Positions 1 through 10,382 of a DNA stretch of 30,399 bases are shown one piece after another. The DNA comes from Phaeoceros laevis (lineage: Eukaryota; Anthocerotophyta; Anthocerotopsida; Notothyladales). The notes under the pieces were generated by a model, which was not told where the DNA came from, did no database searches, and worked only from the letters and a program-made list of their open reading frames with translations. Made by a program: the position numbers and the translations under genes. The stretch lies in assembly GCA_049999765.1 (NCBI GenBank), contig JBNGIQ010007803.1, forward strand, positions 1 through 30,399, written 5' to 3'. Position 1 is the first letter of the stretch, and each line of letters starts with the position of its first letter.

Positions 1-1121
1 GGACAATGGGACGCCAGCAGCCGCCGTCACTTGCTCCACCACTTTTCCCTTTTTAGGGGATTTTTGGTGGAAGAAAAGACGTCGGCTGGTCCTCCACCGA
101 AAAACCCCTAAACCTAGCCGCCCTAAACCCGTGCCATGCTTGGCGGCCTTCGACTGGCCAGCTGTTCACTTTTTAAGTTTCGGAAAACGGGCACCGCCTG
201 GACGCGTGTCCGCTCTTCTACGGTAAAATTAGGGTTAACTTAATTCAACTTTGTGTCATACGAGCNNNNNNNNNNNNNNNNNNNNNNNNNNNNNNNNNNN
301 NNNNNNNNNNNNNNNNNNNNNNNNNNNNNNNNNNNNNNNNNNNNNNNNNNNNNNNNNNNNNNNNNTCCGTTAAACGGAGTGAGTTCCCATGTATACGGTA
401 AACGACTTTAATTTACTGTTTTTTTGCCATGTCAACTCCGACGTGGCTTTGGAAAACTTACCGCGGGTTTTCGAAAACACTCCGTTTTGCGCTCCCCCTT
501 CATTAATGCTGTCGTACTCAGCCATTTTAACCCTACTACTGGATGCATCGCCCACCGGAAGGTTTCCCATAGCTGATTGAAAATCATCCTCCCTAGTGAT
601 GTTGGCGACGCCTGCTCAATCTCCATCGCACACTTGGTACACTTGGCCTATCGAGCTGCTGTCGGATGTTCCTGCGGGACAGGAACCTTACAATCCACCT
701 CAACAGTAACTCGCCCTTGCAGCTCGCGCTACAAAACCTTCACCTGATGCCTGATTGTAAGTCATGCTTCAGACTCATCTGCTCCCTATACTAGCTCAGT
801 TCGTCAAATGTAGATGACAAGGGGCCCAATGGAAGGCGACCACTGCAGCTATTCGAGGACAAGGATTTAGCAGCAGACGGGGCTGCGACAGCAAATGACG
901 TCGGGGGGTGACGGCTTTAGGCACTGCAGGCATGGACGAAGATCCACACAATGAGCATGTGCAGTGGCTATCAAGTGTTTTTTCTCTGCCACGATGGCCA
1001 CAGATTTCAGGTAACAATCCTTTCTAGAAAGACATTAGGAGGGAGTTCATGTCGATGATGTTTCTGACATGCTTATAAATGCCACTAGCCATCTGATTTC
1101 TAGGAAGGATTTAAGCATTCT
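1..1121. other. No recognisable gene; includes an assembly gap
   Basis: Apart from the 100-N gap at 266-365, this stretch holds only short overlapping frames on both strands, with no family motif and no consistent coding signal. The bases just after the gap contain a short palindrome (TCCGTTAAACGGA, 366-378). I cannot support a gene here. Confidence 0.5.
266..365. other. Assembly gap, 100 N
   Basis: A run of exactly 100 N. The same round length recurs at 16082-16181, so it is probably a placeholder for a gap of unknown size. The flanks here (ending CATACGAGC and starting TCCGTTAAACGG) do not overlap, unlike those of the second gap. Confidence 0.95.
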
Positions 1122-1607
1122 GTGTTCGCCTCGTTCTCCGGCTCCGATGCCCATCGAGCCATCTTCCTTGGAACGAAGATGTTCGTCGTCATCCAAAATT
1201 GCACTAGGGTGGCCACCGTGAGATGGAACCAGCTATTTCAACGGTTGGTTATGACTGTGTGGGAAGCAATGGAGGAGTTTCTGGAACCCACGTATGGGGC
1301 GCCGGCGTGCTGCAATCACAGGACTATGATGGCGATGTCCAGAGACTCTAAGGAGTTGCTGAAGACCGATGATGGTCGCATTCTAATACAGTTTTATGAA
1401 GCCCTGCCGGAAGGAGGCATATAGGTGCCAATAACGGAGCTGCCTACATCCGGCATCGACGACCAATTGTTGGCTCGTATTGAGGCTGAGCTGCAAAGGA
1501 GGCCCCAGACTGCATTACGTGCACATACGACCGAGCCTGGGCAGTTCATTCAAGTATCTTCGTCTGTGGCAGGTAATGGCTGTGCACACGGCCCGATCTC
1601 TTCGTAG
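1122..1607 (+). pseudogene. Unrecognised open frame with one internal stop
   Basis: One frame stays open for about 160 codons, broken only by a TAG at 1422-1424. The first part encodes about 100 residues (segments such as QLFQRLVMTVWEAMEEF), the second about 60 (segments such as IDDQLLARIEAELQRR). I recognise no domain, and homology is not established. The single break inside an otherwise long frame could mean a decayed coding sequence, possibly from a transposable element. It could also be chance, as frames of this size occur in moderately GC-rich DNA. No intron with convincing borders joins the two parts. Treat as a weak candidate. Confidence 0.2.
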
Positions 1608-1865
1608 CAGGTGATGGGTGTCCCAAGGTGCCGTTCCATTTTGTCCTCGTGGGGGAACAGGACCGAGTGACAACAGCAGTGCCACCTGGTCCTGCTACCA
1701 TGTCATGTGCCCGCATTTGCAAGGCATCGGAGTGGGAGGAGTTTGTTAAGGAGGGGACGACCACAGCAACCTGCAAGAATTGTTCATGCTGCAAGGGCTT
1801 GGTGATACGATCCTAGGCCATTTCAGTATCGCCTTATGTTTACCATCCTCCATGACAGAGATGAT

Positions 1866-2309
1866 CTAAGCCTTCAACTCTTCAATGCTATCTGATGCGT
1901 CTTCGTTGAAGTTCTTCCGGCAGACTCGAGTGTCACCCTCCAAAGTATGTATGAAGAAATGACAATCAAGCTTCCTGAAAGCACCCTCATAAAAAGACGT
2001 CCAGCTCCGAACAGATTTCGCAAGCAACTCAAACAAATTAAACGCCAATACTAGGTATCCCTCAATTGGACACCAAGTGTGATGCCTGTCCACAAATCGC
2101 AAAAATTCCTCCAGCTGCTCAGTATCTACAAGTCTTTCCCACATCTTACATGCCTGTCGGCACCGCTTGGTCTCCCACTTGTTTTTGGGGATTCCCTTGA
2201 AGCAAGTATCATCTTTTGAATCATATTGTTCAGCAGCTCCGTGGCCATCGTTACACTCTCCACTGGGTCTTGCATGGTAAGGTAGGTCGTTTTTCGGTGT
2301 CCACCCCCT
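1866..2309 (-). CDS. Unrecognised open frame, possible exon
   Basis: The minus strand is open from just after a TAG (2310-2312) down to a stop at 1866-1868, 147 codons. The first ATG in frame lies at 2144, which would give a 92-residue protein. The 55 codons above that ATG also look protein-like, with a cysteine-containing stretch (CRQACKMW), so the frame may be an internal or terminal exon rather than a complete gene. The lower part is amphipathic (LEEFLRFVDRHHTW, LFELLAKSVRSW). I recognise no family. No neighbouring gene gives context. It could be a relic of a transposon or a chance frame. Confidence 0.25.
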   Translation of the reverse strand, partial: RGWTPKNDLPYHARPSGECNDGHGAAEQYDSKDDTCFKGIPKNKWETKRCRQACKMWERLVDTEQLEEFLRFVDRHHTWCPIEGYLVLAFNLFELLAKSVRSWTSFYEGAFRKLDCHFFIHTLEGDTRVCRKNFNEDASDSIEELKA

Positions 2310-2312
2310 CTA

Positions 2313-4209
2313 TGGTTTTTTAAACTTTGACCGCCTCGGAATGGTACTTGGCAAATCCAAAAGTGGCAAAAAATAGCAAAAAATAGCACGGTTGTATTTT
2401 GGCTCGTTGAGAGGATTTCCAATTGGTCAAGATATGGCTACAACTTGAAAGGAAATTAAAGTAAACTCATAACCTTCGAGTACGTCTACCTTATGGATGC
2501 GCTACGCCTTGGGGTACGCTCTGCTCTCCTTGCTTCATGAAGCGTGATCATTACAACCCTCTTAAAAAAATACCCTCAATAATGCACAGGTCCGTGGTCA
2601 TCATCGCGCCATGGCGTACATGCCTTGAGCCATAAGTCTAAGAAATAGTGCACTCCTACAAACATGCGTCTTCCTACTAGTAGGCCAATACCCCCCCTTG
2701 GCAGTCCCAATGCCTAGTCAAGAGATTAAGAAAGTATGTACATCCCTTCATGCGGCTCCATTCCTAGCAACCATGGTCCCACTTAAAATGATATGTACCC
2801 CTTGAGGTTATACCATCACCGCATCATGGAGTGCCATCATTCCATCAACATTAAAAATATGCCACTACAGCAGGGCTCCTTACGCGCCTCTATAGCCTGG
2901 TCCGCTGCCCAGTTAGCCAGCCATTGGGGTTCCATAAAAAACAAATTATGCCATGTATCCTCCTTGCGGCGCCCAGGCCTGACCAGACATTGCCTTGGTA
3001 GCACGGCTTGCTAGCGCCTGTCCCGCTACTTCAAAAAGAATACATGGATAGCTTCCTCTCATGAGCACCCCACCACGCCCGGTATAGCCATGACCCTGGT
3101 ACAATTTAAAAAAGGCAAGTACACCCTTGTTCCCTCCTCTCAGAGTCACGCGCCCCCTCACAATCGCACCTTAGTGTTCCGATTGCACACCCCTATGGCC
3201 ACACAGACTGGTCGGGCCTAAGGCACGGCCTCTCCCGCCTATCGCGTCTATCGTGCGCGCCTTCACAGCTGCTCACAAAAAATGTTATGAAAGAAAGTAA
3301 GAACAAACTAAGCATTCTTTGTCATTTGTGCTCAAGTGGCTGTCAGATCCTAGCCCCGCCTGGACAGGTTGCGATGTGAGCGCACGCCCTACTCCTTCAA
3401 GTACTCAAGTACACCACTTTGCTAAAAGAATAGTTAGAGAAAGAGCAGGGGGAGGAAAGAACAATGAAGCGCCCCTTGGCAGCCAGGGCCTGGCCACCTT
3501 CCTGGCACACGGCCACCACTGTTAAACAACATATGAAAACGTCTTGCCCCACATGGTGCTCTCAAGCGCCTAGTCAACACCACGCCGCCTGATCAATGCC
3601 ATGCCGCCTAGTGCCTCCTAGCGCCTTGCATTTGCGCCTTTCGCCCAATTCCTACAGCCACAACAAGCTTGCACCACAGCTGGACCACGCTCCACACCGT
3701 GCTGCCTGGCCCGTTCCGTTCCGCGCCACCTCAACCTGCCCCAAGCTCTTGCCTCGTCCTAGATGGGTCCTGGCAAGCAACTTCCCTTCCACCACGTGCG
3801 CCGCGCCATTTGCGTGTCTGGCATCTCAGCTTGCAGCATGCAATCTCCTTATCCGGCCATTGCCGCAACTCACGCATTTAAGTTAACTTTAGCATGCATA
3901 TTTCATACATAAAAAAATGATAATCAAACCCATCAAACCCTTATGCATGTCAAACCCTTACTACATATCAATATAACATAAAGGTTCCTCATACAATAAA
4001 ATATCCTAAGACAAAACCCCCTTGACCACTGCTGGATTTTACTTTAACCCCATTAATTAATTAGATAATTAATTAACTGATAGTAAGTTAATTATTATTA
4101 TCTAGCTTAAGTAATTTATTTAATAAAACATCAAAAAAAACATTCCACACATTTTTACCCCGAAAAGTGGGTTACCACAACCCGGCTCCTCGAAATGCTA
4201 TGACTTCAG
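2313..4209. other. No recognisable gene
   Basis: About 1.9 kb with only short frames. Positions 2560-3880 are C-rich on the plus strand with many short CC/GCC-rich words. Positions 3885-4150 turn sharply AT-rich and contain an inverted repeat listed separately. I see no LTR, terminal repeat or domain that would identify a particular element. Confidence 0.45.
4053..4076. repeat. Perfect AT-only inverted repeat
   Basis: The 11-bp arms TTAATTAATTA (4053-4063) and TAATTAATTAA (4066-4076) are exact reverse complements separated by two bases. It sits in an AT-rich block of about 270 bp inside otherwise GC-balanced DNA. It could form a small cruciform or hairpin, or may simply reflect local AT bias. 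Confidence 0.6.
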
Positions 4210-4674
4210 ATGGAGAGGGAAGCTGGATGCTACAAGGGAATCCAAGGATCCCAGAGGATAATGCTCCTCATGATGAGCCCGCAGAAGACTGAGCTCAAGA
4301 TCTCCTTCCCGATTGGCATGGATACCCGAGCTCCACGAGGTAAGGCCATCTGGTCCCAATCTGCTGCTTTTTGCTGCAACCACTACCTCCATTTCCCTGA
4401 CACGACAGTGCGCATACAACCTCCAGAACATGTGGTCGATAGGGACATGGCGTACGAGGTGGGTACCATGGGATGCTACCTCATCGACAAGCATAGACAT
4501 CACCAGGTCCTCCTTCTTATCTCTGTTTGCAGAGAAACCATGGAGGCTGATACAAGCCTCCGTGCATACGTCCACCTTCCGGACGGTCTGCACACCCATC
4601 AACTTCGTGATGCTATCACGATGTACAGGCAAATGTTTGAGGCCAGAGATGAGGTAGATGAGGACCTCGAATAG
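4210..4674 (+). CDS. Unrecognised 154-residue open frame
   Basis: The frame opens with ATG a few bases after a TGA (4201-4203) and runs 154 codons to a TAG, ending in an acidic tail (EARDEVDEDLE). The middle has protein-like segments such as TTVRIQPPEHVVDRDMAYEV and DTSLRAYVHLPDGL. I do not recognise the family. It lies just after the AT-rich block (3885-4150), where a promoter could be, but I see no clear core promoter. The opposite strand is also open over most of the same stretch (4198-4632), so strand assignment is uncertain. It may be a single-exon hypothetical gene, a transposon relic or chance. Confidence 0.3.
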   Translation: MEREAGCYKGIQGSQRIMLLMMSPQKTELKISFPIGMDTRAPRGKAIWSQSAAFCCNHYLHFPDTTVRIQPPEHVVDRDMAYEVGTMGCYLIDKHRHHQVLLLISVCRETMEADTSLRAYVHLPDGLHTHQLRDAITMYRQMFEARDEVDEDLE

Positions 4675-6550
4675 TAGGCACGAGCTAGATTAAGTCAGTC
4701 GTTGCTAGCTGTAGTCCTTTTTAAACGATCATGCTAGGTTGTCTTATATGCTCGTAGATGGTTGCAACTGCTCAGACGCTTTGCAAATGGAGAAGCATGA
4801 GGGTTCGAGAGGATGTCGAGTAAAAATGTCGTCACTTGAAACTAGATTATACTATTGGGGTACTTGCACGCTATAGTGGTCTCCTTTTTGGTGTCCCTCT
4901 CCCTCCTATTTTTAAAACGTTTGAACCCTTGTATCGGGCATGTGGTATATTCAAAACAAACGATGGAAGACACTATCATATTTTACTCGTCGAGCTCTAT
5001 TTGAATATGTTAAAAAAGTACAAGCCGACATGTATCGCGAAAAGTTATAGACAAACGCAATGTCCAAGGACAGGTGTGCCCCCCTGATACGACCATACGA
5101 CAAAAGGACATGTTCTCTATTTTTAAATTAGACCACGCCTCGAATATTCTGCCCCTCCAGAGCCTGTGTACTTGCTAGTGACCTACAGCAACATATGGAT
5201 TAATAAGGCAATGCTTCCAAAGGCCTTGCACAAGAAACTGAAGAGACTAGACTTTCACCACCAACACTAACAAACGAAAGTGAGGACTTACAAAGCCAAG
5301 CTCTGTGAGCATGGACACGTTAGAGTGAAAATAACTTAGGCAAAGATGACACATAACGCTTGATTTAAAGAGATAGCCGCACCACTTCAGCAAGTGATGA
5401 TATTCGTCCCGCGAGGGACACCCCGATGGTAGGGCGCGAGCCCTGCCATCAGGCAGGCAGGGATTCGATTCCAAACCCCCGCCACCAGCAACCCCTTCTT
5501 GCCCACCCCCCTTGCGGGGCCGGCAAGCATGAGGCCATGTGGCGGACTGTCACCTTGCTGGGCGTGTACCCCTAGAGGTAGGAGCCCACGCAACTGCGGC
5601 TGCGCCAACGATGGGTTAGAGTTCGGGCGGCGTGTTGGCGAGTGGCGGCGAGTTTGGCGAAGACTGGCTAGGATGGGGCCCTTGAAGCGGGGCTCGTATG
5701 TCCTGGCTCACGAGCTGTGCTGCTCGCGCACCGGCTCGGCGGGTTGGCGGCTAGCTACTTGGCCTCGGGGGCTACGGAAAACGCCGCGAAGGCTCAACTT
5801 GGGAGTGCAATTAAAATTCAAATAGCTTGGGCGTAGCGGACAAGGAAAAGGATAGGCACATTAGGATATAAAGTGTAAACGTATACAAATTTGTGTCTAA
5901 TATGAAAAAGCGTCGTGATTCACTTTTAAAAAAAAGTAATGATTTTCCATTTTACAGTTTCTGCACGTGTCAAACCTCTACAGCAGGGCAGCCAGCTGCA
6001 CTCAACAACTCTTGCGGTTGTAAAATTGTGTATTTAACCTAAATAAAAGCGCCGAGAGTCACCATAAAAAAAAAGTGCTGGTGAAGGTCGTAAAACACTG
6101 TGCAAGTGCTAGTCCCCCTTGGCGCGACTAGTAGGATGATGGAGCCGAGCTTCCTACCAGTATGCCTCAGGGCTGGAACCTACGGCCTAGAATCTATAGC
6201 TCAAAAGTCGTTAGCCGCTAGCTTGCTACCGGCAAGCCTCAACAGGAGCGACCGGCGTCTACACCCATGGTTAGCCCTCGAGGCCACGGCGGACGTTCCT
6301 GTCCCTCGTGGCTGACTAAACCCTAACGAGCTCTGAAATCCTGCCACGCAAGCTCCCTTCTGTTTGATGGTTCCGCTGCGAGCATTTCGTACACCTGCAT
6401 GCCAAACCACACGGTTTTCACGGCATCCTTCTTCTTTGGGCATTTCGGACACGTGCGTCATCCGAAATGGCGCGTTTTCCTCTCTACTCGCGTTTGCGCA
6501 AATAGTACCCCCTAAGACGGAGTGGTTTACAAAGATGCTCACTAAGTACT
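4675..6550. other. No recognisable gene
   Basis: Short frames only. Positions 5400-5830 are clearly GC-richer than their surroundings and contain a Pol III box-B-like word near 5462-5472, but no tRNA fold. Positions 5830-6080 are AT-rich with short A runs. The end of this stretch (6364-6550) is open on the plus strand and is discussed with the retroelement insertion site. Confidence 0.4.
6364..6550 (+). other. Open frame cut by the retroelement (left part)
   Basis: The plus-strand frame entering the target duplication from the left ends with codons for KMLTKYLQ. If the element and one TGCAA copy are removed mentally, the same frame continues on the right side (12053 onward, QVIPRDRLVKSGNGLKVEQG) to a stop at 12268, about 135 codons in all. 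The part close to the junction is protein-like. I do not recognise a family. It may be an exon of a host gene destroyed by the insertion, or a chance open frame. Confidence 0.3.
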
Positions 6551-6555
6551 TGCAA
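6551..6555. repeat. Target-site duplication, left copy (TGCAA)
   Basis: The five bases TGCAA directly precede the left LTR. The same five bases directly follow the right LTR (12048-12052). A 5-bp duplication is what Ty3/gypsy integrases make. Confidence 0.9.
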
Positions 6556-6819
6556 TGTAATGGAGCGTAAAACTAGTGCCTCACTAGGCACAATCTTCGT
6601 TATTTAAAGGCGACAGCCTTAGCTTACAGGCCCGAAACGGGTATCACTGCATGCCGTTCTACACCCTTGCATGTATTTACAAGCCGTCATTTCCGGCATT
6701 CGCATGCATAGTAATGCTGTTACGTACAAAAGACCGAGTAAGCTGTAGTAAAGTCTCGAACCCTCTTTTACTTTTAATTACTATCTTCTTATCCAGTTTA
6801 CCTCCTAGTTACCATAACA
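6556..6819 (-). repeat. 3' LTR of the chromovirus (left copy)
   Basis: 264 bp from TGTAATGGAGCG to ACCATAACA, matching 11784-12047 with about 11 substitutions and no length difference. It lies downstream of the chromodomain relic, so it is the 3' LTR. The bases next to it, on the element strand, are a run of C followed by GGAGTAGT, where a purine-rich plus-strand primer would be expected. Confidence 0.95.
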
Positions 6820-6839
6820 ACTACTCCGGGGGGGGGTAA

Positions 6840-7612
6840 GGCTTCGTCCTCGAAGCCCGGAACCTGAATCCGATGTTGCCGAATGTACTCCGTCAACAGT
6901 TCTTGACAGTGTGTCAAGTATTGCAATGGCTCCTATGTGGCATCTGAGAGTGGATACCCTCGCCAAAGAACAAGGAACTGCCACTTCTTGTGTACCACGC
7001 GATGCTGGAGAATAGTTTTTCAACTTCGAACTCCGGCTCTCCATATGTAAGATCTGCTGGTGATCGATTTGGAGGAACATCTCTGTATAGTTTGAGCATA
7101 GACGAATGGAATACATTGTGAATGCGACTAGTAGCTAGTAATTCGAGTTGAAAAGTAGCAGCACCGATTGCTCGCACCACTGGAAAAGGCCCAACCCAGC
7201 GATCAGAGAGTTTACGTACTCCTGCTGGATGATGTAGATACCTGGCAGACAGCATCACTAAATCGCCTGGGCTGAAAGTTTGCTCCCGCTTGTGCCGGTT
7301 AGCTTGTTGAGCCTGCCTATTATGAGCCTCCTGGACATTCTGTCTAGCCAGTTGGAGGGCTTCCACCCTGACTCGTAGGTAATCGGTGGCTGCAGGCACT
7401 TTCCCGTGAGTAGGTACCACGGCATTCAGCAAGGTGCGAGGACGAGACCCGTATAAAAAGAACGGAGACACCCCCGTAGAAGCATTGTTCGCATTGTTAA
7501 ATGCAAACTCAATAAAGTGCAGGAACTGCTCCCAGGGTTCTTGTCGGACACTTACATAAGCCCTGAGCATGTCTTCGATCGTTTGATTCGATCTCGCCGT
7601 GGCTCCGTCGGT
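6840..7612 (-). pseudogene. Chromovirus integrase C-terminal part and chromodomain relic
   Basis: This part follows an in-frame TAG (7613-7615) that falls just before the third catalytic position of the integrase DDE triad. The expected Glu is replaced: the segment reads TDGATARSNQ where family members have Glu at the second-last Ala-like position. The frame runs on through the linker (FAFNNANNASTGVSPFFLYG) and a GPY/F-type module (RWVGPFPVVRAIG) with the usual downstream RIHNVFHSSMLK. After FEVEKL (about 7010) the frame changes. In the shifted frame the rest reads as a chromodomain core (HRVVHKKWQFLVLWRGYPL), with a TAG at 6934-6936 in place of the conserved Trp before EP. Both changes disable the chromatin-targeting domain. 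Confidence 0.85.
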
Positions 7613-8608
7613 CTAAGGATGGAATGCAATTGACAAACAGAGCTTGGTTCCCAGTCCTTTGTGTATGGCCTGCCAAAAGTGTGATGTGAAACGCGGGTCT
7701 CTGTCAGAGATTATGGCACCTGGCAATCCATGCAACTTGTAAACGTTACGCATAAACAAGTCAGCAGCTTGTTCTGCTGTACATGTTTCCTGAGTGGCCA
7801 CTAAATGGATCATCCTGCTAAATTTGTCAACGAAGACTAAGATAGCATCAAATCCTTCTTGTGTCTTAGGCAGTCCTACTAATATAAAGTCCAAGGATAT
7901 CTGTTCCCATGGTCTTAACGAAATTGGTAAAGGCTGCAGTAACCCACCTGGTCAAGATCGTGGTGCCTTGATTCTTTGACACACATCAGAAGAACTCACA
8001 AAATCGCGAATATCTTGCTTCATATCTTTCCAATAGAACAGCTCTGTCAGTACGGCTTGAGTTCTTGCAATCCCTGGATGTGCTGCCGACGGTACTTCAT
8101 GTGCTTCCTGAAGTAAGCCTAGCCGAACATGTGCTATGTTAAGAATAAACAAGCGTCCTTGAAAAAACAACAAGCCTTCCTTCTCTTCCCAATCTTGGTC
8201 ATGTCCACGCATTGCACGATATGCTGCTCGGGCTTCGAGATCCACTGCAAGTGCTGCTTTAATCTCTTTCCTCCACCCAGGTTGCAGTTCCCATGTGGCC
8301 TGAATCTGAGCAACGTGCAACCGACTTAAAGCGTCAGCAACTTTATTCTGACTGCCCTGTTTGTACTGCACAGTGAAGGTGAACTGCTGGAAAAACTCCA
8401 GCCATCTAGCCTGTTTACGAGACAGGGTAGGCTGCGTTTGAAGATATTTGAGAGGACTTTGGTCCGTCTCGAGGATGAATGACACACCTTCCACAAAACA
8501 CCTCCACTCTTTAAGTGCGAGTACCTGTGCAAGAGCTTCTTTTTCGTGTGTCGACCAGTTGATCTCAGCTCCTTTTAACTTCCGACTGTAAAATGCAATA
8601 GGTTGCAT
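7613..8608 (-). pseudogene. Chromovirus RNase H and integrase core
   Basis: The frame starts after a one-base change near 8610 relative to the RT frame. It carries the second half of RNase H (KEALAQVLALKEW, ETDQSPLKYL, NKVADALSRL), then the integrase zinc region. There the histidine pair is present, but the first Cys of the usual CxxC pair is replaced (SSSDVCQRIKA). A TGA at 7952-7954 interrupts the linker. The integrase core follows with its first Asp in LDFILVGLP and second Asp in ISDRDPRFTS. The segment ends at a TAG (7613-7615) right after AFHP. The order RT, RNase H, integrase is diagnostic of Ty3/gypsy. Confidence 0.9.
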
Positions 8609-10263
8609 TCCTGTCCATGGTCCTGCTGCAAGACAGCTCCAACTGCCAAATCAGATGTATCCGTGGCTATTACAAAGGGAAACCGATCATCAGGGTAAAC
8701 AAGAACGGGTGCTGAAGTTAATGCCTGCTCAAGACTTGTGAAAGCCGTCTGCTGATCAGGTCCCCATACCCATCCACGTGCGTGCTGTAGCAGACTGGTG
8801 AGAGGGGTGGCAATGCGTGCGAACCCTCGTACAAACTTGCAATAGTATGATGCTAAACCTAGAAACGATTGCAGATCAGAGACATTTTGCGGGCAGGGCC
8901 AAGCCTGGACAGCTTCGATCTTTTTTGGATCAACCCTGATACCTTCTGCATCTACAATATGTCCCAGGTACTCCAAACTAGGCATCAGAGACTCACACTT
9001 ACTTGACTGGGCATACAGTTGACTAGTACGGAGGCGCTGTAATACTTGTCGCAGCTTCACATAGTGCTCCTCTTTTGTTTTACTGTAAACCAACAAGTCA
9101 TCTAAATATATGAGTACTCCCTGCCCAATGAGGTCACTGAAGGTATCATTCATCAACGATTGGAATGTAGCAGGTGCGTTTGTCATCCCGAAGCTAAGAA
9201 CGAGCCATTCAAAATGCCCGTACCTTGTATTGAATGCAGTCTTCTCAATGTCTTCCTCCTTGACCCAGATTTGGTGATACCCTGCTGCCAAGTCAATTTT
9301 CGAAAAGTACTTAGCACCTGTAAGTCCTTCTAACAATTCATCAATCCGAGGTAGAGGAAAACTGTTACGTTTAGTGATATTCTTGAGACCTCTATAGTCT
9401 ATGCACATTCGAAGTCCTCCATGTTTCTTCTTTGTGAACAGAATGGGAGCACCATAAGGGGAGCGGGATGGTCGGATATAACCTCTATCAAGCAGCTATT
9501 CGATTTGTTTCTTGGCTTCCAGCAGTTCCGCAGGAGACAACTTGTATACTGGCCTGTTGGGTGATTTGTGCTGTCCCAGCAACAACTCGATCCCATGATC
9601 ACATGATCGTGATGGGGGTAGCCCTGCTGGTAACCCATCAACAAGTACGTCACTGTATTCCTGTAACAACTGCCGAAATTTTGGATCAGTGTTTGCACCA
9701 GATGGATGTTCTACTTTGCTTTTTTGCCTAACTGTACAAAGCAAGAACTGAGTGCCCTTTTTCTTCAAATCACGGTTGATGGCTCGAGCGCTCACCTGGT
9801 GGATTTGTGCTGCTGGATCTTGGTCCATCCGACATGGCTTTCCTCCCCGTATGACAACCTGCTTCCTTCTCAACTGCAAAATGAGCTCTCGAGTTTCCGA
9901 GGTCATTGCTGGATTATGGTATTCTAGCCAAGGCATGCCAAGTATAGCATCGTAACTGCTATCCAGAGTGGTAGCCACAAACTCCAGATATTCTCGATGT
10001 TCCCCTATGCGCATGTTCAACCGTCTACTAATCTGAGATGGATGCGTAGCAGCCCTGCCATCCCCAAAGCTCACACTACCTCCCTCCTTGCTGGTCAGGA
10101 ACCCATGCTTATTTGCAAAGCTGAGTGACAAAAAGTTGCTTGTGGCACCACAGTCTATGAGGAAAACACAATAACGTCCATTCAGTTTACCCATCACTTT
10201 GAAAAGATCGCTTACCCTCCTACAACCTTGGTTCTTGGGGTTTGTCACACCCTCAGCCTTCAC
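8609..10263 (-). pseudogene. Chromovirus protease and reverse transcriptase
   Basis: The frame begins with a retropepsin-type aspartic protease: the active-site loop reads FLIDCGATSNFLS, with Cys where most plant elements have Ser after the catalytic Asp. After a linker, an in-frame TAG at 9496-9498 interrupts the start of the RT. The RT then continues in the same frame with the palm motifs [40 protein letters not shown] and the catalytic YLDD (in [12 protein letters not shown]), followed by [10 protein letters not shown] and [12 protein letters not shown]. The first RNase H strand ([16 protein letters not shown]) is present before the frame is lost near 8610. The gag frame upstream differs from this frame. 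Confidence 0.95.
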
Positions 10264-10382
10264 CCCTCTGGCTGAGGGAGTTCGTTTCCCAACACTTCCT
10301 CTTCTACGTGATTCACTTGTCGTCTAGGTAACTGCCTGTCAGGAGGGCGCCTCCCTCGTCCTCTTCCTTCAGCTCCTCTTCC

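Noticed and set aside
4198-4632. 144-codon minus-strand open frame
   Set aside because: It overlaps the plus-strand frame at 4210-4674. Neither has a known domain; the plus frame has the more protein-like ending, so only that one is listed, at low confidence.
5440-5480. tRNA gene or tRNA-derived SINE suggested by a box-B-like GATTCGATTCC
   Set aside because: No acceptor, D-arm or anticodon arm can be folded around it, and box A is not convincing.
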